The translations under genes and the position numbers were made by a program. A stretch of DNA of 64,000 bases, taken from NCBI GenBank assembly GCA_039817885.1, contig JBCBUY010000006.1, positions 12,768-76,767 on the forward strand, given 5' to 3'. Positions 43,897 to 53,158 of the stretch are shown piece by piece (position 1 is the stretch's first letter; each line of letters opens with the position of its first letter). The DNA is from CALLCD01 sp039817885. Lineage in GTDB: Bacteria; Pseudomonadota; Alphaproteobacteria; Caulobacterales; Hyphomonadaceae. The notes under the pieces were generated by a model. The model was not told the DNA's origin. It did no database searches and saw nothing but the letters and a program-made list of their open reading frames with translations.

Positions 43897-45173
43897 GCGC
43901 GCTTGTAGACCCACTCGCCGGCGACCATCGTATGGGTCACCTGTCCGCGCAGCGTGCGGCCATCAAAGGGTGAGTTTGTCGATCTGGAAATGAGCGCGTC
44001 CCGGTCGCACTCCCAGACTTTGTTGGGGTCAAAGAGGGCGAGATCGGCCGGCGCGCCGACCGTTAGCCGGCCTTGAGGCAAGGAGAAGAGGTCTGCCGGG
44101 CCAGAAGTCAGTAGACGTATGGCTTGGAGAAGATCGAAATGGCCCTCATGGGAAAGGGTCACCATGGCCGGAAGAAGAGTTTCGAGGCCTGCAGCGCCAA
44201 AACTTGCTTCTTCAAAGGGCAGGCGCTTTTCTTCCGGCGGCTGCGGATCGTGGGCGGAGACGACGGCGCAAACGGCTCCGCGTGTCACAGCGTCGAGAAG
44301 AGCAAGCCTTGCGCGCTCCGATCGAAAGGGAGGCGAGACTTTGCAGTAGGTTAGATAGTCGCCGACATCGGCCTCGCCAAAAAACAGATGGTGCGCTGCA
44401 ACTGTGCATCGAATGTTTGCCCCTCGGTCTTTCGCCGCTTCAATGTCGGACAAAAGTTCGGGCGTCGATACTTGATCCAGCAGGAGCGTCGCGCCGGCAT
44501 TTTCAGCCAACAGAATATCACGCTGGCCAGCAATAATCTCCGCATCATGACCAACCCCAGACAGACCCATTTTTGCGGCAAGGGCACCGGCATTCATGAC
44601 GCCCGATCCGGCAAGGGCACCATCTAGCGGCCTGACCGCAACTGTGGCGTCAACGCTAGCAGCATAGGTCAGGATGCGCTTCATCGTGCCCGCATTGGCG
44701 ATGCTATTTTCTCCATTAGAGAAATAGAGCGCACCGGCTTCGCGCATCAGGCCAAGCTCTGCCATAGCGTCGCCGGCGAGCCCGCGGGTCAACGCGCCGA
44801 TTGGACAGATCCGATTTTTGCCCTGGGCCGCCCCGCGGCGCGCGATGAATTCGACAAGCGCCACATCGTCGATGACCGGATTCGTGTCTGGCATGATGGC
44901 CATTGTCGTAATCCCGCCAGCAACCGCAGCAGCGCTCGCCGTTGCAATCGTCTCGCGCTGCTCTTCGCCGGGCTCACCCGTCTTTACACGGAGGTCGATC
45001 AAACCAGGTGCGAGGCATAGTCCCGTCGCGTCGATCGTGTTTGTGCCGGCAGGGGCACGAATATCAGACGCCACGCCTTCGATGACTCCATCAGTGATCA
45101 GAATATCACCGACCTCATCCCTGTCATTAGCCGGGTCCAGAATGCGCGCACCGCGAATGAGCGTAGGTGTCAT
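43893..45173 (-). CDS. pyrC: Dihydroorotase-like protein lacking metal ligands (pseudo-DHOase)
   Basis: A 426-residue amidohydrolase-fold protein overlapping pyrB by ATGA. The active-site HxH is replaced: GLIDLRVKTGEPG has R62 and K64 in place of the two metal-binding histidines. The late motif normally TDHAPH reads SAHDPQPPEEK, and the SHCED block reads VRPLDG. This is the pattern of the inactive PyrC' (PyrX) of pseudomonads, which is needed as a scaffold for aspartate carbamoyltransferase. I infer a structural role with PyrB; the working dihydroorotase must be encoded elsewhere. Confidence 0.9.
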   Translation of the reverse strand: MTPTLIRGARILDPANDRDEVGDILITDGVIEGVASDIRAPAGTNTIDATGLCLAPGLIDLRVKTGEPGEEQRETIATASAAAVAGGITTMAIMPDTNPVIDDVALVEFIARRGAAQGKNRICPIGALTRGLAGDAMAELGLMREAGALYFSNGENSIANAGTMKRILTYAASVDATVAVRPLDGALAGSGVMNAGALAAKMGLSGVGHDAEIIAGQRDILLAENAGATLLLDQVSTPELLSDIEAAKDRGANIRCTVAAHHLFFGEADVGDYLTYCKVSPPFRSERARLALLDAVTRGAVCAVVSAHDPQPPEEKRLPFEEASFGAAGLETLLPAMVTLSHEGHFDLLQAIRLLTSGPADLFSLPQGRLTVGAPADLALFDPNKVWECDRDALISRSTNSPFDGRTLRGQVTHTMVAGEWVYKRA

Positions 45174-46117
45174 GATGCTCTCCCGGCGAGGACGTGCAAA
45201 ACGGCTTCACGCACAGCAACGCCCATCTCCACTTGCTCGGTAATGACGGACTGATCACCGTCGGCGATCGCGCTTTCGATCTCGATGCCCCGGTTCATCG
45301 GCCCTGGGTGCATCACAAGGGCGTTCTCTTTGGCAAGGCAGAGGCGGTCAGCTGTCAGACCGTAAAAGCGGAAATATTCCCGGCGGCTTGGAAGATATGC
45401 ACCATCCATACGTTCAAGCTGCAATCGCAGCATCATAACGACATCTGCGCCCTCCAATGCCGCATCAAAGTCACCTGTGGCCTGATCTGCTCCCCAGCTC
45501 TCCGTGCCCTTCGGCATAAGCGTCTTGGGGGCCACCAGGCGGACCTTTGCGCCGAGGGCTGTCAGAGCAAGCGTGGTCGAGCGGGCGACACGGGAGTGAG
45601 CGATGTCCCCGCATATGACGACGGTGAGCCCTTTGAGTTTACCCATGTTGCGGCGAATGGTCAGCACATCGAGCAAGGCTTGGGTTGGATGTTCATGGGT
45701 GCCGTCGCCGGCATTGATGACGGCGCAATCCACCTTACGGCTCAGAAGCTTGACCCCACCGGAGGCCGAGTGGCGGATAACCAGTGCGTCTGGCCGCATG
45801 GCATTGAGCGTCACCGCCGTATCAATCAGCGTTTCGCCCTTTTTGACCGACGAGGCGGCGACCGGCATGTTGATGACGTCCGCGCCAAGCCGTTTGGCCG
45901 CGATTTCAAAACTCGACTGAGTCCGGGTCGAATTCTCAAAAAAGAGATTGACGACCACCTTGCCGGCAAGGGCCGCATCCGGGCGTTTGGCCTTGCGCGT
46001 AATGTCGGCATAGTCCTCGGCGAGGTCGAGCAACAGATTTATGTCTTTTGAAGAAAGCCCGTCGATACCGAGCAGATGTCGGTGGGGAAATTCGTGCAAA
46101 TCGTCAGTAGCCGGCAT
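45170..46117 (-). CDS. pyrB: Aspartate carbamoyltransferase catalytic subunit
   Basis: A 315-residue enzyme making N-carbamoyl-aspartate in pyrimidine synthesis. Carbamoyl-phosphate site FENSTRTQSSFEIAAKRLGA, VIRHSASGG and DGTHEHPTQALLD are all present, as is MHPGPMNRG near the end. No pyrI regulatory subunit lies nearby, consistent with a PyrB-PyrC' type complex. Coupled to the following pseudo-DHOase gene. A 7-bp-arm hairpin lies in the 5' leader. Confidence 0.97.
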   Translation of the reverse strand: MPATDDLHEFPHRHLLGIDGLSSKDINLLLDLAEDYADITRKAKRPDAALAGKVVVNLFFENSTRTQSSFEIAAKRLGADVINMPVAASSVKKGETLIDTAVTLNAMRPDALVIRHSASGGVKLLSRKVDCAVINAGDGTHEHPTQALLDVLTIRRNMGKLKGLTVVICGDIAHSRVARSTTLALTALGAKVRLVAPKTLMPKGTESWGADQATGDFDAALEGADVVMMLRLQLERMDGAYLPSRREYFRFYGLTADRLCLAKENALVMHPGPMNRGIEIESAIADGDQSVITEQVEMGVAVREAVLHVLAGRAS

Positions 46118-46134
46118 GGTCTCCGTATCCTGAT

Positions 46135-46155
46135 TTTGCGCGGTTTAAGCGCAAA
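46135..46155 (-). repeat. Hairpin in the pyrB leader
   Basis: TTTGCGC and GCGCAAA form 7-bp perfect arms around a 7-nt loop, 18 nt upstream of the pyrB start and 37 nt past the stop of the upstream monooxygenase gene. No U-run follows on the coding strand, so it may be a regulatory hairpin, an operator or chance. Confidence 0.4.
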
Positions 46156-46191
46156 CAGGGATTCGGGCAACAGAGAATGCGGTTGGGCGCG

Positions 46192-47646
46192 CTAAGCGGC
46201 GGCTTGTTCCGATCCGGAACCGGCGGTCTTTAGTCGTTCCTCGACCTTCGCGAGCGCTTTGCGGCATTGGCGCTGATAGCGTTTACCGTTCAGCTTTAGG
46301 TCCATGATCAGAAGCCCCCGGCGCGGCAGCGGGAACCACCGATCGATATCCAATCCACAGCTGAGGAGATCCGGTACCGGAATCGTATTCAGGAAGGTGA
46401 TGTGATTGAGCAAAGAAAGAGACACAGCTGTCATATGCAATAGACGTTTATCTTCGCCCATCATGCCAGTTAAATCGACCGAGTGGACATCTGTCTTTGC
46501 AAGTTTGCCCGTTAGAAAAAGCTGGGTCAGGAAAAACGCGCCAGCGGCGGGCAAGAAGAACACGGCAGATCGAGGTGTGATGGAGAGGGTCCGTCCTCCC
46601 TCAGATAGGAACGGGACCTTCTCGCGCGCGCGCCGCATGACATAGCCGGTACAATTCACAATGAGACTCCCCGCTGGGATCTCGCGCGATGCGCCGCTGC
46701 GAAGTTTCAATTGCGGACCATTGTCCGTGTCGACCACATCATCGAGATAGTCTTCAACGATCTCTGACAGGTGATACTCGGCGGTCTTCAGCTCTTCTTC
46801 TGAGAGATACGCAAATAGGTGACCGAGGCCCGTACCGTTCAGGCTGATGGCATAGGTGTCGTGAAAATATCTATAGGCGTCGTCTTCATTTGTGCCGTCA
46901 AACTCCATCGCCACATTGCGAAAGGAACGCACAAACAAATCGCCTTCAATCCATCGACTAAGGCCCTTGGGATGTGCGCTTTCACGCCTAGTGAAGGACA
47001 CGCCTTTACCATTGATCAGAACTGTCTTTCGGTTCGGCGCAACGGTTGCTAGCCAGCCGATCGTATCGATACCCGTCTTGCCGCCACCGACGACAAAGAT
47101 CGGCGCGTCGCTTTCTGAGTAGATATGGTCCTTCAGAGCTTCGGGCGTCGTCGAAACAATAGTGGAACTGGAAAGCGGAAGCGGTTCCGAAATAGGGATA
47201 TCCGATGCGGAGGCATCAATGAACTGATCCGCCCGAATGATGACCGGACCCCCATCACCGTCAAGTGGCTTGCAGGTGATCTCGACACTGTCCTCCGTTT
47301 CTTCCGCGCTCACCATTTCATGACGATAGAACTCGGTAAGATCGGTCCGCTTACTCAGGCGGTCTCTGCAACTGATCAGGTGCTCGTTGACCTCAGCCCC
47401 CGTCGGAAGATATGCCGGCGGGCGAGTAGGCTCCCATGGAAGATTGCCAACGGTGAACATCCGGTGAGGTTGGTGCAGGCGCACATGGTCATAAGTATTG
47501 TTCCACATGCCGCCCGGACCAACGTTGCGGTCGATCAAGACAATCTTCTCGCCGCGCTTCAGCTTATCTGTGGCAACAAAAAGAGCGTTCAGTCCCGATA
47601 ATCCAGCGCCCACAATACAGAGCTTGCACGTCAAGGCCGTCGACAT
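46192..47646 (-). CDS. Flavin-containing monooxygenase-like FAD/NAD(P) oxidoreductase
   Basis: A 484-residue two-Rossmann protein. The FAD motif CIVGAGLSGLNAL is at residues 10-22 and the NAD(P) motif IFVVGGGKTGIDTIGW near 185. GGMWNNTYDHVRLHQPH follows the first motif as in flavin monooxygenases and lysine/ornithine N-hydroxylase relatives. The BVMO fingerprint FxGxxxHxxxW is not seen. Substrate unknown. It is upstream of pyrB on the same strand with a 74-nt gap. Confidence 0.82.
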   Translation of the reverse strand: MSTALTCKLCIVGAGLSGLNALFVATDKLKRGEKIVLIDRNVGPGGMWNNTYDHVRLHQPHRMFTVGNLPWEPTRPPAYLPTGAEVNEHLISCRDRLSKRTDLTEFYRHEMVSAEETEDSVEITCKPLDGDGGPVIIRADQFIDASASDIPISEPLPLSSSTIVSTTPEALKDHIYSESDAPIFVVGGGKTGIDTIGWLATVAPNRKTVLINGKGVSFTRRESAHPKGLSRWIEGDLFVRSFRNVAMEFDGTNEDDAYRYFHDTYAISLNGTGLGHLFAYLSEEELKTAEYHLSEIVEDYLDDVVDTDNGPQLKLRSGASREIPAGSLIVNCTGYVMRRAREKVPFLSEGGRTLSITPRSAVFFLPAAGAFFLTQLFLTGKLAKTDVHSVDLTGMMGEDKRLLHMTAVSLSLLNHITFLNTIPVPDLLSCGLDIDRWFPLPRRGLLIMDLKLNGKRYQRQCRKALAKVEERLKTAGSGSEQAAA

Positions 47647-47734
47647 GGCTTTCCCCTCTACTTGAGATCAATATGCTAGGGGGGGACCTAGTTGAAAAGC
47701 AAGCAATGGCAACAGCGAGGGGAATTTATTGCCG

Positions 47735-49711
47735 CTAGGCGCTCTTGAGTTGCTCGCCAGTGGATAGGGGCTGCGCGCCGTATGAGATGTCCGGGTTTTG
47801 CAGAAATGTCATCAGGTCGTCCTGGTTGAAGATCGCCGCATAGTACAGGCCCTGGGCAAACCGGCAGCCCATGGATTTCAGAGCTTTGTGCTGTTCATCT
47901 GTCTCTACTCCCTCAGCAACGACAACTTTGCCAAGGGCCCGTGCAAGCTGAAGGGATGCGTTCACGATCAGCGCATTGCTGTCATCGTGTAGGTTCTGAA
48001 TGAAGTGGCAGTCGATTTTGAGCGTTTCAACGGGAAGCGACTGAAGATAGCTGAGCGATGAATACCCGCGGCCGAAATCGTCCATTGTTATCGAAACGCC
48101 CATATCGCTGAGATGAGCAAGTGTTCCCGCCGTTTTGTCCGGATCTGAGATCAAAACCGATTCTGTAATTTCAAGCTCCAGCCGGCTTGGTGGCAGATTG
48201 GCCGCCTCCAGGGCCATGCGAACATTGTCCACATAATCGGATCGGCCAAGTTGGATCGGCGAGACATTTACCGCAACGCGAAGGGGCCGAGATCCCGGCA
48301 TATCGGGCCACTGGGCAGCGTCCCGGCAGGCTTTGCGGAGCATCTGTTCTCCCAATTCATCGATCAGACCGCATTCTTCGGCAACCATAATGAACTCGCT
48401 GGCGGCAACAGGTCCGAGCTGATCGTCCTGCCACCGGGCCAAAGCCTCCAGGGCGACCACTTGTCCGGTCTGAAGATCAAGCTTTGGTTGATAGTGCGGG
48501 ATCACATCGCCGTTTTGCAGCGCAAGCCTCAACCGCTGCTGAACCAGCAAACGCCGGCGAAGTTGATCGCCCATTGCTCTCTTATAATCGCAGGACCGGT
48601 TACGCCCCAGCTTCTTGGCCGCGTACAAGGCTAGGTCTGCGCGGGTGAGCAGGTCCTCAGCTGACTGGGCGTCCTCCGGAAATCGCGCCCGGCCGACGGA
48701 GCAGGATATGTTGAGGTTGAGTTCGCCAAGTTCGAAGGCGGTCGCGAACAAGCCAACAAACACATCGCCGGTCAGGGAGGGGCGATTGTGACCGGCAAGT
48801 ATCAGAAATTCGTCACCCCCCAAACGGGCAATCATGTGGGCCTCGCCAACAATTCCGCGCAGACGCTTGGCGATTTCCCTCAAAAGAGCATCCCCGATGG
48901 AATGCCCATAAACGTCATTGATGTCTTTGAACTTGTCGAGATCCAGAAGAAACACATCGCAGACATCGCTATCGATATTGAGATTCTTCAATTTCTCATT
49001 AGCCGCCAGCCGATTGTGAAGTCCGGTAAGACCATCAATTCTGGCCGCCTCTTCGGTTCGGCGCAGAAGCCGTCTCAGAGCCAGGTCAATCCGATAATGG
49101 TGGCCTACCATGGCCGCAGTGGTGAAGGTGAGCGAGGCAGAGACGATGGCAAGCATCATCGCCCTCGAGATTAATTCTGCCGGATGTATGCCGACCTGTG
49201 GTCCGAACCAGAGCAGGCAGATGATTGCAAGAACGTTCGCAACACCAGCGAGGATGATATCCCGGACGCCAAGCAACAACCCGGCACCGACGGGCAGAAG
49301 GAGCAACAATGGGCTGGTGTGGTGTGGCAGCCCGCCTGAAACAACGAGGTCCGCCCAGAGTGCGGCTGAAGCGACAGCCATCCAGATCTGCGTATGGCGA
49401 TTGATGCACACGCCGCGCTTGGCCAATCGGAGGCTGTAGGCAAAGGTGAGGACGGCCACGACACCTAAGGCAAAGTGTATGACCCCGCCCCACATACCTT
49501 CGACAAAGAGCTCAATTGTGCTGACCGTGCCGGTAATGGCAATTGCCAGAACATTGCCCGTGATCAGTCGCCGTCGTTGCGTTTCTGTCCGCGAGGAGAT
49601 GTATTCATCGTCCTCGGTTCGAAACGAACTGGCCAGTCTTTGAATCCAAAATGCCACTAAACCGCCACCCAACTCTCTGTGGAAAATAGCGGAAACGAGC
49701 GAAGGTTCCAT
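47735..49711 (-). CDS. GGDEF-EAL cyclic-di-GMP enzyme with membrane sensor
   Basis: A 658-residue protein. About five to six TM segments span residues 45-215, then a GGDEF domain with intact ARLGGDEF and LDLDKFKDINDVYGH, then an EAL domain with ALEALARW, NVSPIQL, EITES, KIDCHFI and EGVE. Both catalytic sites look complete; the DDFGTGYSSL loop reads DDFGRGYSSL. Either cyclase or phosphodiesterase activity may dominate. A lone gene, divergent from nothing and preceded by ruvX on the same strand. Confidence 0.93.
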   Translation of the reverse strand: MEPSLVSAIFHRELGGGLVAFWIQRLASSFRTEDDEYISSRTETQRRRLITGNVLAIAITGTVSTIELFVEGMWGGVIHFALGVVAVLTFAYSLRLAKRGVCINRHTQIWMAVASAALWADLVVSGGLPHHTSPLLLLLPVGAGLLLGVRDIILAGVANVLAIICLLWFGPQVGIHPAELISRAMMLAIVSASLTFTTAAMVGHHYRIDLALRRLLRRTEEAARIDGLTGLHNRLAANEKLKNLNIDSDVCDVFLLDLDKFKDINDVYGHSIGDALLREIAKRLRGIVGEAHMIARLGGDEFLILAGHNRPSLTGDVFVGLFATAFELGELNLNISCSVGRARFPEDAQSAEDLLTRADLALYAAKKLGRNRSCDYKRAMGDQLRRRLLVQQRLRLALQNGDVIPHYQPKLDLQTGQVVALEALARWQDDQLGPVAASEFIMVAEECGLIDELGEQMLRKACRDAAQWPDMPGSRPLRVAVNVSPIQLGRSDYVDNVRMALEAANLPPSRLELEITESVLISDPDKTAGTLAHLSDMGVSITMDDFGRGYSSLSYLQSLPVETLKIDCHFIQNLHDDSNALIVNASLQLARALGKVVVAEGVETDEQHKALKSMGCRFAQGLYYAAIFNQDDLMTFLQNPDISYGAQPLSTGEQLKSA

Positions 49712-49796
49712 TTACGGACGCTCGGGAAGTTATTGATTTTGTAAAGGTTTTAGCAAGGTAAGATTGACCGCTCAGCGGTCCGTCCAAACGTTTTGC

Positions 49797-50252
49797 TCAG
49801 CTTGAATTTGCCAAGCGATCAATAGCTGTTTGCAAGATGACGGCAGCGGCTGAGGCATCAATGAGTTCGGCCCGCCGGGCGCGGGAGAGGTCTGCCTCCA
49901 GCATAGCGCGCTCGGCTTCTGCTGAAGACATACGCTCATCCTGGAAGGCGATTGGAATGTCTCGCGTCTTCAGGACATTCCGCGCAAACGCCCTCGCAGA
50001 TTGAGCGCGGGGACCCTCAGATCCATCCATATTCAGCGGCAGACCGATCACGAGACCAGCCGCAACGCGCGCATCATATTCAGCAAACAGCGCCTCAAGG
50101 TCCGCGCTCAGTTTGGAGCGGGTGATGGTTTTGACGGGCGAGGCAATCAAGCGAAGGGCATCGCAGGCTGCAAGTCCGAGGGTTTTCGAACCGGGGTCAA
50201 TGCCGATAAGGGCCCCGGCTTCCGGAAGGTCTGAGAGGTCAACAATGGCCAT
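49797..50252 (-). CDS. ruvX: Holliday junction resolvase-like RuvX/YqgF
   Basis: A 151-residue RNase H-fold nuclease that trims 16S rRNA 5' ends in E. coli. The N-terminal IGIDPGSKTLGLA carries the catalytic Asp, GLPLNMDGSEGPRAQ and FQDERMSSAEAE are family blocks, and the final DASAAAVILQTAID holds the last acid. Divergent from gatC with an 81-nt gap, an arrangement common in alphaproteobacteria. Confidence 0.95.
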   Translation of the reverse strand: MAIVDLSDLPEAGALIGIDPGSKTLGLAACDALRLIASPVKTITRSKLSADLEALFAEYDARVAAGLVIGLPLNMDGSEGPRAQSARAFARNVLKTRDIPIAFQDERMSSAEAERAMLEADLSRARRAELIDASAAAVILQTAIDRLANSS

Positions 50253-50333
50253 TGCGGCCTCTTAGCTGTTTCAATGCTTGATCGCCAGCGCTGCCCGGCG
50301 TATCGCGATGCATTCGAACAATGGAGACCTCGA

Positions 50334-50621
50334 ATGAGCGTCACAAGAGATGATGTGAAAAAGGTTGCGCGGCTGTCGCGTATTGCTGTGGATGATAGCC
50401 GGCTCGATGACTTGGCAGGTGAACTGAGCGGTATTCTCAATTGGATTGAACAACTGAATGAGGTCGATATCGACGGCGTTGAACCCATGACATCCGTCGT
50501 CGCGGCGCGATTGCCCATGCGGGACGATGAGGTGACGGATGGCGACAAAGTGGACGACGTGCTCGCCAACGCGCCAAAATCCGAGGATGGGTTTTTCGTT
50601 GTGCCGCGTTCGGTCGAATAG
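50334..50621 (+). CDS. gatC: Asp/Glu-tRNA amidotransferase subunit C
   Basis: A 95-residue GatC that clamps GatA to GatB. The N-terminus VTRDDVKKVARLSRIAVDD and the central EPMTSV are typical. ATG 50334 is preceded by GGAG; an upstream in-frame start at 50274 would add an unrelated stretch. It is followed 9 nt later by gatA. Confidence 0.95.
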   Translation: MSVTRDDVKKVARLSRIAVDDSRLDDLAGELSGILNWIEQLNEVDIDGVEPMTSVVAARLPMRDDEVTDGDKVDDVLANAPKSEDGFFVVPRSVE

Positions 50622-50630
50622 GGGAAGAAT

Positions 50631-52109
50631 ATGACGGAGCTCACCCAACTCACCCTCGCGGCAGCCTTGGATGGTCTTGAAAAAAAGTCGTTTTCCTCGC
50701 GAGAGCTGACAGAGGCCTTTATTGGTCTGATCGAGTCCGCCAATCCGCAACTGAACGCCTATGTGGTGCAGACGCCGGAAAAAGCGCTGGAGATGGCCGA
50801 GGCCTCAGATACGCGCCGCGCGAAAGGCGCAGCTGGCAAGCTCGACGGTGCACCCCTGGGGATCAAGGATCTGTACTGCACCAAAGGTGTGCGCACGACG
50901 GCGTGTTCGTCGATCCTTGGCGCATTCACACCAACCTATGAGTCCACCGTCACCCAGAACCTCTGGAACCAGGGCGCGGTTATGCTCGGCAAGCTCAATA
51001 TGGATGAGTTCGCCATGGGCTCATCAAATGAAACATCGGCCTTTGGCTCAGTCGCCAATCCATGGCGGCGGAACGATGGGGCCAACGCAACCCTGACGCC
51101 AGGTGGCTCGTCCGGCGGATCAGCCTCCGCTGTGGCGGCAGATCTATGCCTGGGAGCAACGGCGTCAGATACCGGCGGGTCCATTCGCCAGCCAGCGGCA
51201 TTTACCGGAACCGTCGGCATCAAGCCGACCTATGGCCGGGCCAGCCGATACGGAATGGTGGCCTTCGCCTCGTCACTTGATCAGGCCGGGCCAATTGCCA
51301 AGTCCGTCGAGGATGCGGCGATCCTGCTGGAAGTCATGTGCTCGCATGATGAGAAGGACTCAACATCACTTCCAGTTGAGACACCGGATTGGCGGACGGA
51401 CGTCTCGAAACCGATCAGTGGAATGAAGATCGGTATACCGAAGGAATATCGCATCGATGGAATGCCGGAAGAGATCGAGGCGTTGTGGAGCCAAGGCGTT
51501 GAGTGGTTGAAAGCGGAGGGGGCAGAGATCGTAGACGTCTCCCTTCCGCACACGAAGTACGCACTGCCTGCCTATTATATTGTGGCACCGGCAGAAGCTT
51601 CATCCAATCTCGCTCGTTATGACGGCATGCGTTATGGCGCGCGGGTGAATGGCGATGATCTGACGGCGACCTATCAAGGTACGCGCGGCGAAGGCTTTGG
51701 GGCGGAAGTGCAGCGTCGCTTGATGATCGGCACCTATGTGCTGTCGTCCGGCTATTACGACGCTTATTACCTGCGGGCGCAGAAGGTTCGTACAAAGATC
51801 CTTCAGGACTTCCAGAACGTGTTCACCGAAGTCGATGCGCTACTGACCCCAGCGACGCCGAGTGCGGCCTTTGCCTATGGCGAGCGCTCCGATGATCCGG
51901 TGGCCATGTATCTGAACGACGTCTTCACGGTGACGGCAAACCTGGCCGGTCTACCGGGGATTTCCGTGCCTGCCGCGCTGGACGGGCAGGGATTGCCCCT
52001 CGGGCTGCAGGTGATCGGTAAAGCGCTCGACGAAGCGGCCTGCTTCAAGGTCGGTGCGGCGATTGAGCGAGCCGCTGGGTTTAGTGCCAGGCCGGACAAG
52101 TGGTGGTAA
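50631..52109 (+). CDS. gatA: Asp/Glu-tRNA amidotransferase subunit A
   Basis: A 492-residue amidase that releases ammonia from Gln for tRNA-dependent amidation. The Ser-cisSer-Lys triad is present: Lys in LGIKDLYC, cis-Ser in GGSSGGSAS and Ser nucleophile in DTGGSIRQPA. GGGGAAG precedes ATG 50631. gatB is not next but 1.9 kb downstream, with four small genes between. Confidence 0.97.
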   Translation: MTELTQLTLAAALDGLEKKSFSSRELTEAFIGLIESANPQLNAYVVQTPEKALEMAEASDTRRAKGAAGKLDGAPLGIKDLYCTKGVRTTACSSILGAFTPTYESTVTQNLWNQGAVMLGKLNMDEFAMGSSNETSAFGSVANPWRRNDGANATLTPGGSSGGSASAVAADLCLGATASDTGGSIRQPAAFTGTVGIKPTYGRASRYGMVAFASSLDQAGPIAKSVEDAAILLEVMCSHDEKDSTSLPVETPDWRTDVSKPISGMKIGIPKEYRIDGMPEEIEALWSQGVEWLKAEGAEIVDVSLPHTKYALPAYYIVAPAEASSNLARYDGMRYGARVNGDDLTATYQGTRGEGFGAEVQRRLMIGTYVLSSGYYDAYYLRAQKVRTKILQDFQNVFTEVDALLTPATPSAAFAYGERSDDPVAMYLNDVFTVTANLAGLPGISVPAALDGQGLPLGLQVIGKALDEAACFKVGAAIERAAGFSARPDKWW

Positions 52110-52184
52110 ACAAACGAGAAATCTTGAAAATCTCCAACTGATCACCATATCGATAAACGGTAATGATGGTGAGGAGGAGAGACG

Positions 52185-52583
52185 GTGAGAACCCCATTTT
52201 CAACATGGATACTTGGCGCGTTGCTGCTGGCTATTCCGGGTACGGCCCTTTTGTGGGGTGGCCCCGCATGGAACGTTTGGCGAGCCGAAATGAGCGGTAA
52301 GGCGGCCTTGGCGCGCGCTGAAAATGAGCGGAAAGTGCTGATCGAAGAAGCGCGCGCTCGTGCAGAGGCGGCGCAATATCTAAGCGAGGCGGAAGTCGAG
52401 CGCGCCCGTGGTGTCGCTGAAGCAAACCAGATCATCGCTGACGGGCTCGGCGGTCCTGAAGGGTACTTGCGCTATCTCTGGATCAATAAGCTCGGCGCGA
52501 ACGGTCAGGACGTCATCTACGTGCCGACTGAAGCGGGCATACCTCTTCTGGAAGCTGGCCGAGGCGTTGTCGAAACGCAATAA
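52185..52583 (+). CDS. Tail-only SPFH/prohibitin-like membrane protein
   Basis: A 132-residue protein with an N-terminal TM (TWILGALLLAIPGTALLW), a charged coiled coil (ENERKVLIEEARARAEAAQYLSE) and a C-terminal block VAEANQIIADGLGGPEGYLRYLWINKL. The coiled coil and YLRYLWI end match the C-terminal third of SPFH/HflK-type proteins, but the SPFH domain itself is absent. GTG 52185 follows a strong GGAGGAGAG. It may oligomerise at the membrane. Function unknown. Confidence 0.7.
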   Translation: MRTPFSTWILGALLLAIPGTALLWGGPAWNVWRAEMSGKAALARAENERKVLIEEARARAEAAQYLSEAEVERARGVAEANQIIADGLGGPEGYLRYLWINKLGANGQDVIYVPTEAGIPLLEAGRGVVETQ

Positions 52584-52687
52584 CGCTTGGTGGTTAAAGA
52601 CTAGAGATTGGAAAAGAGGGCGGGTCTTTGACAGATCCGCCCTTTGCATATTTGTTGAGATTACCACCAGTTCGGATGGCTAGAGAT

Positions 52688-53077
52688 ATGGACGATAAAA
52701 AACCGGATATCGAAGACTTCTGGACGCTGCCCAAGACGGGACCTCGGGTGACGGTGCTAAATTCCGCGTGGACGTGGACAGCCATTATCTACCTTTTCAT
52801 TGTTGTCGTGGCGTGGAGCACGGCTATGCAGGGTGGCGTTCAGCTGCTGGGTGGGTGGAAAGGGCCAGCCATTTTGGTGGCGCTAATCTATCCGGCCTTT
52901 CGGGTTGGGCTGTTGATCTCGCGATATTTGAAGCAGCGCTCACCAGATCGGTCGAGCGATACCGTGTCCGTTCTAACCGGCCGTAAAAACAAGGAGCCGC
53001 AGCCGGGATCCATTGAAGCGCGCATGGCAGAACGCCGGGCGCGGGTCGCCAGGGCGAAAGAAGAGGGAAAGCTCTAA
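52688..53077 (+). CDS. Small membrane protein, unknown
   Basis: About 129 residues with two hydrophobic segments (about 25-43, TAIIYLFIVVVAWSTAM, and about 53-72, AILVALIYPAFRVGLLISRYL) and a basic C-terminal tail (RMAERRARVARAKEEG). Start is uncertain: ATG 52676 and ATG 52688 are both in frame and neither has a strong ribosome site. Unrecognised family. Confidence 0.55.
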   Translation: MDDKKPDIEDFWTLPKTGPRVTVLNSAWTWTAIIYLFIVVVAWSTAMQGGVQLLGGWKGPAILVALIYPAFRVGLLISRYLKQRSPDRSSDTVSVLTGRKNKEPQPGSIEARMAERRARVARAKEEGKL

Positions 53078-53158
53078 TCAGCCCCGCGACAAGGTAAGGT
53101 GGCGAGCCCCGCGATTTTGGTCTACGCCTTCAACAGTACGAATGTTGGAGGGCACACC

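Noticed and set aside
45194..46051. 285-codon open frame antisense to pyrB
   Set aside because: Complement of a certain enzyme gene without recognisable domains.
47660..47700. CTAGG-N6-CCTAG dyad before the flavin monooxygenase
   Set aside because: Five-bp arms around a G-run; could easily be chance and there is no second copy.
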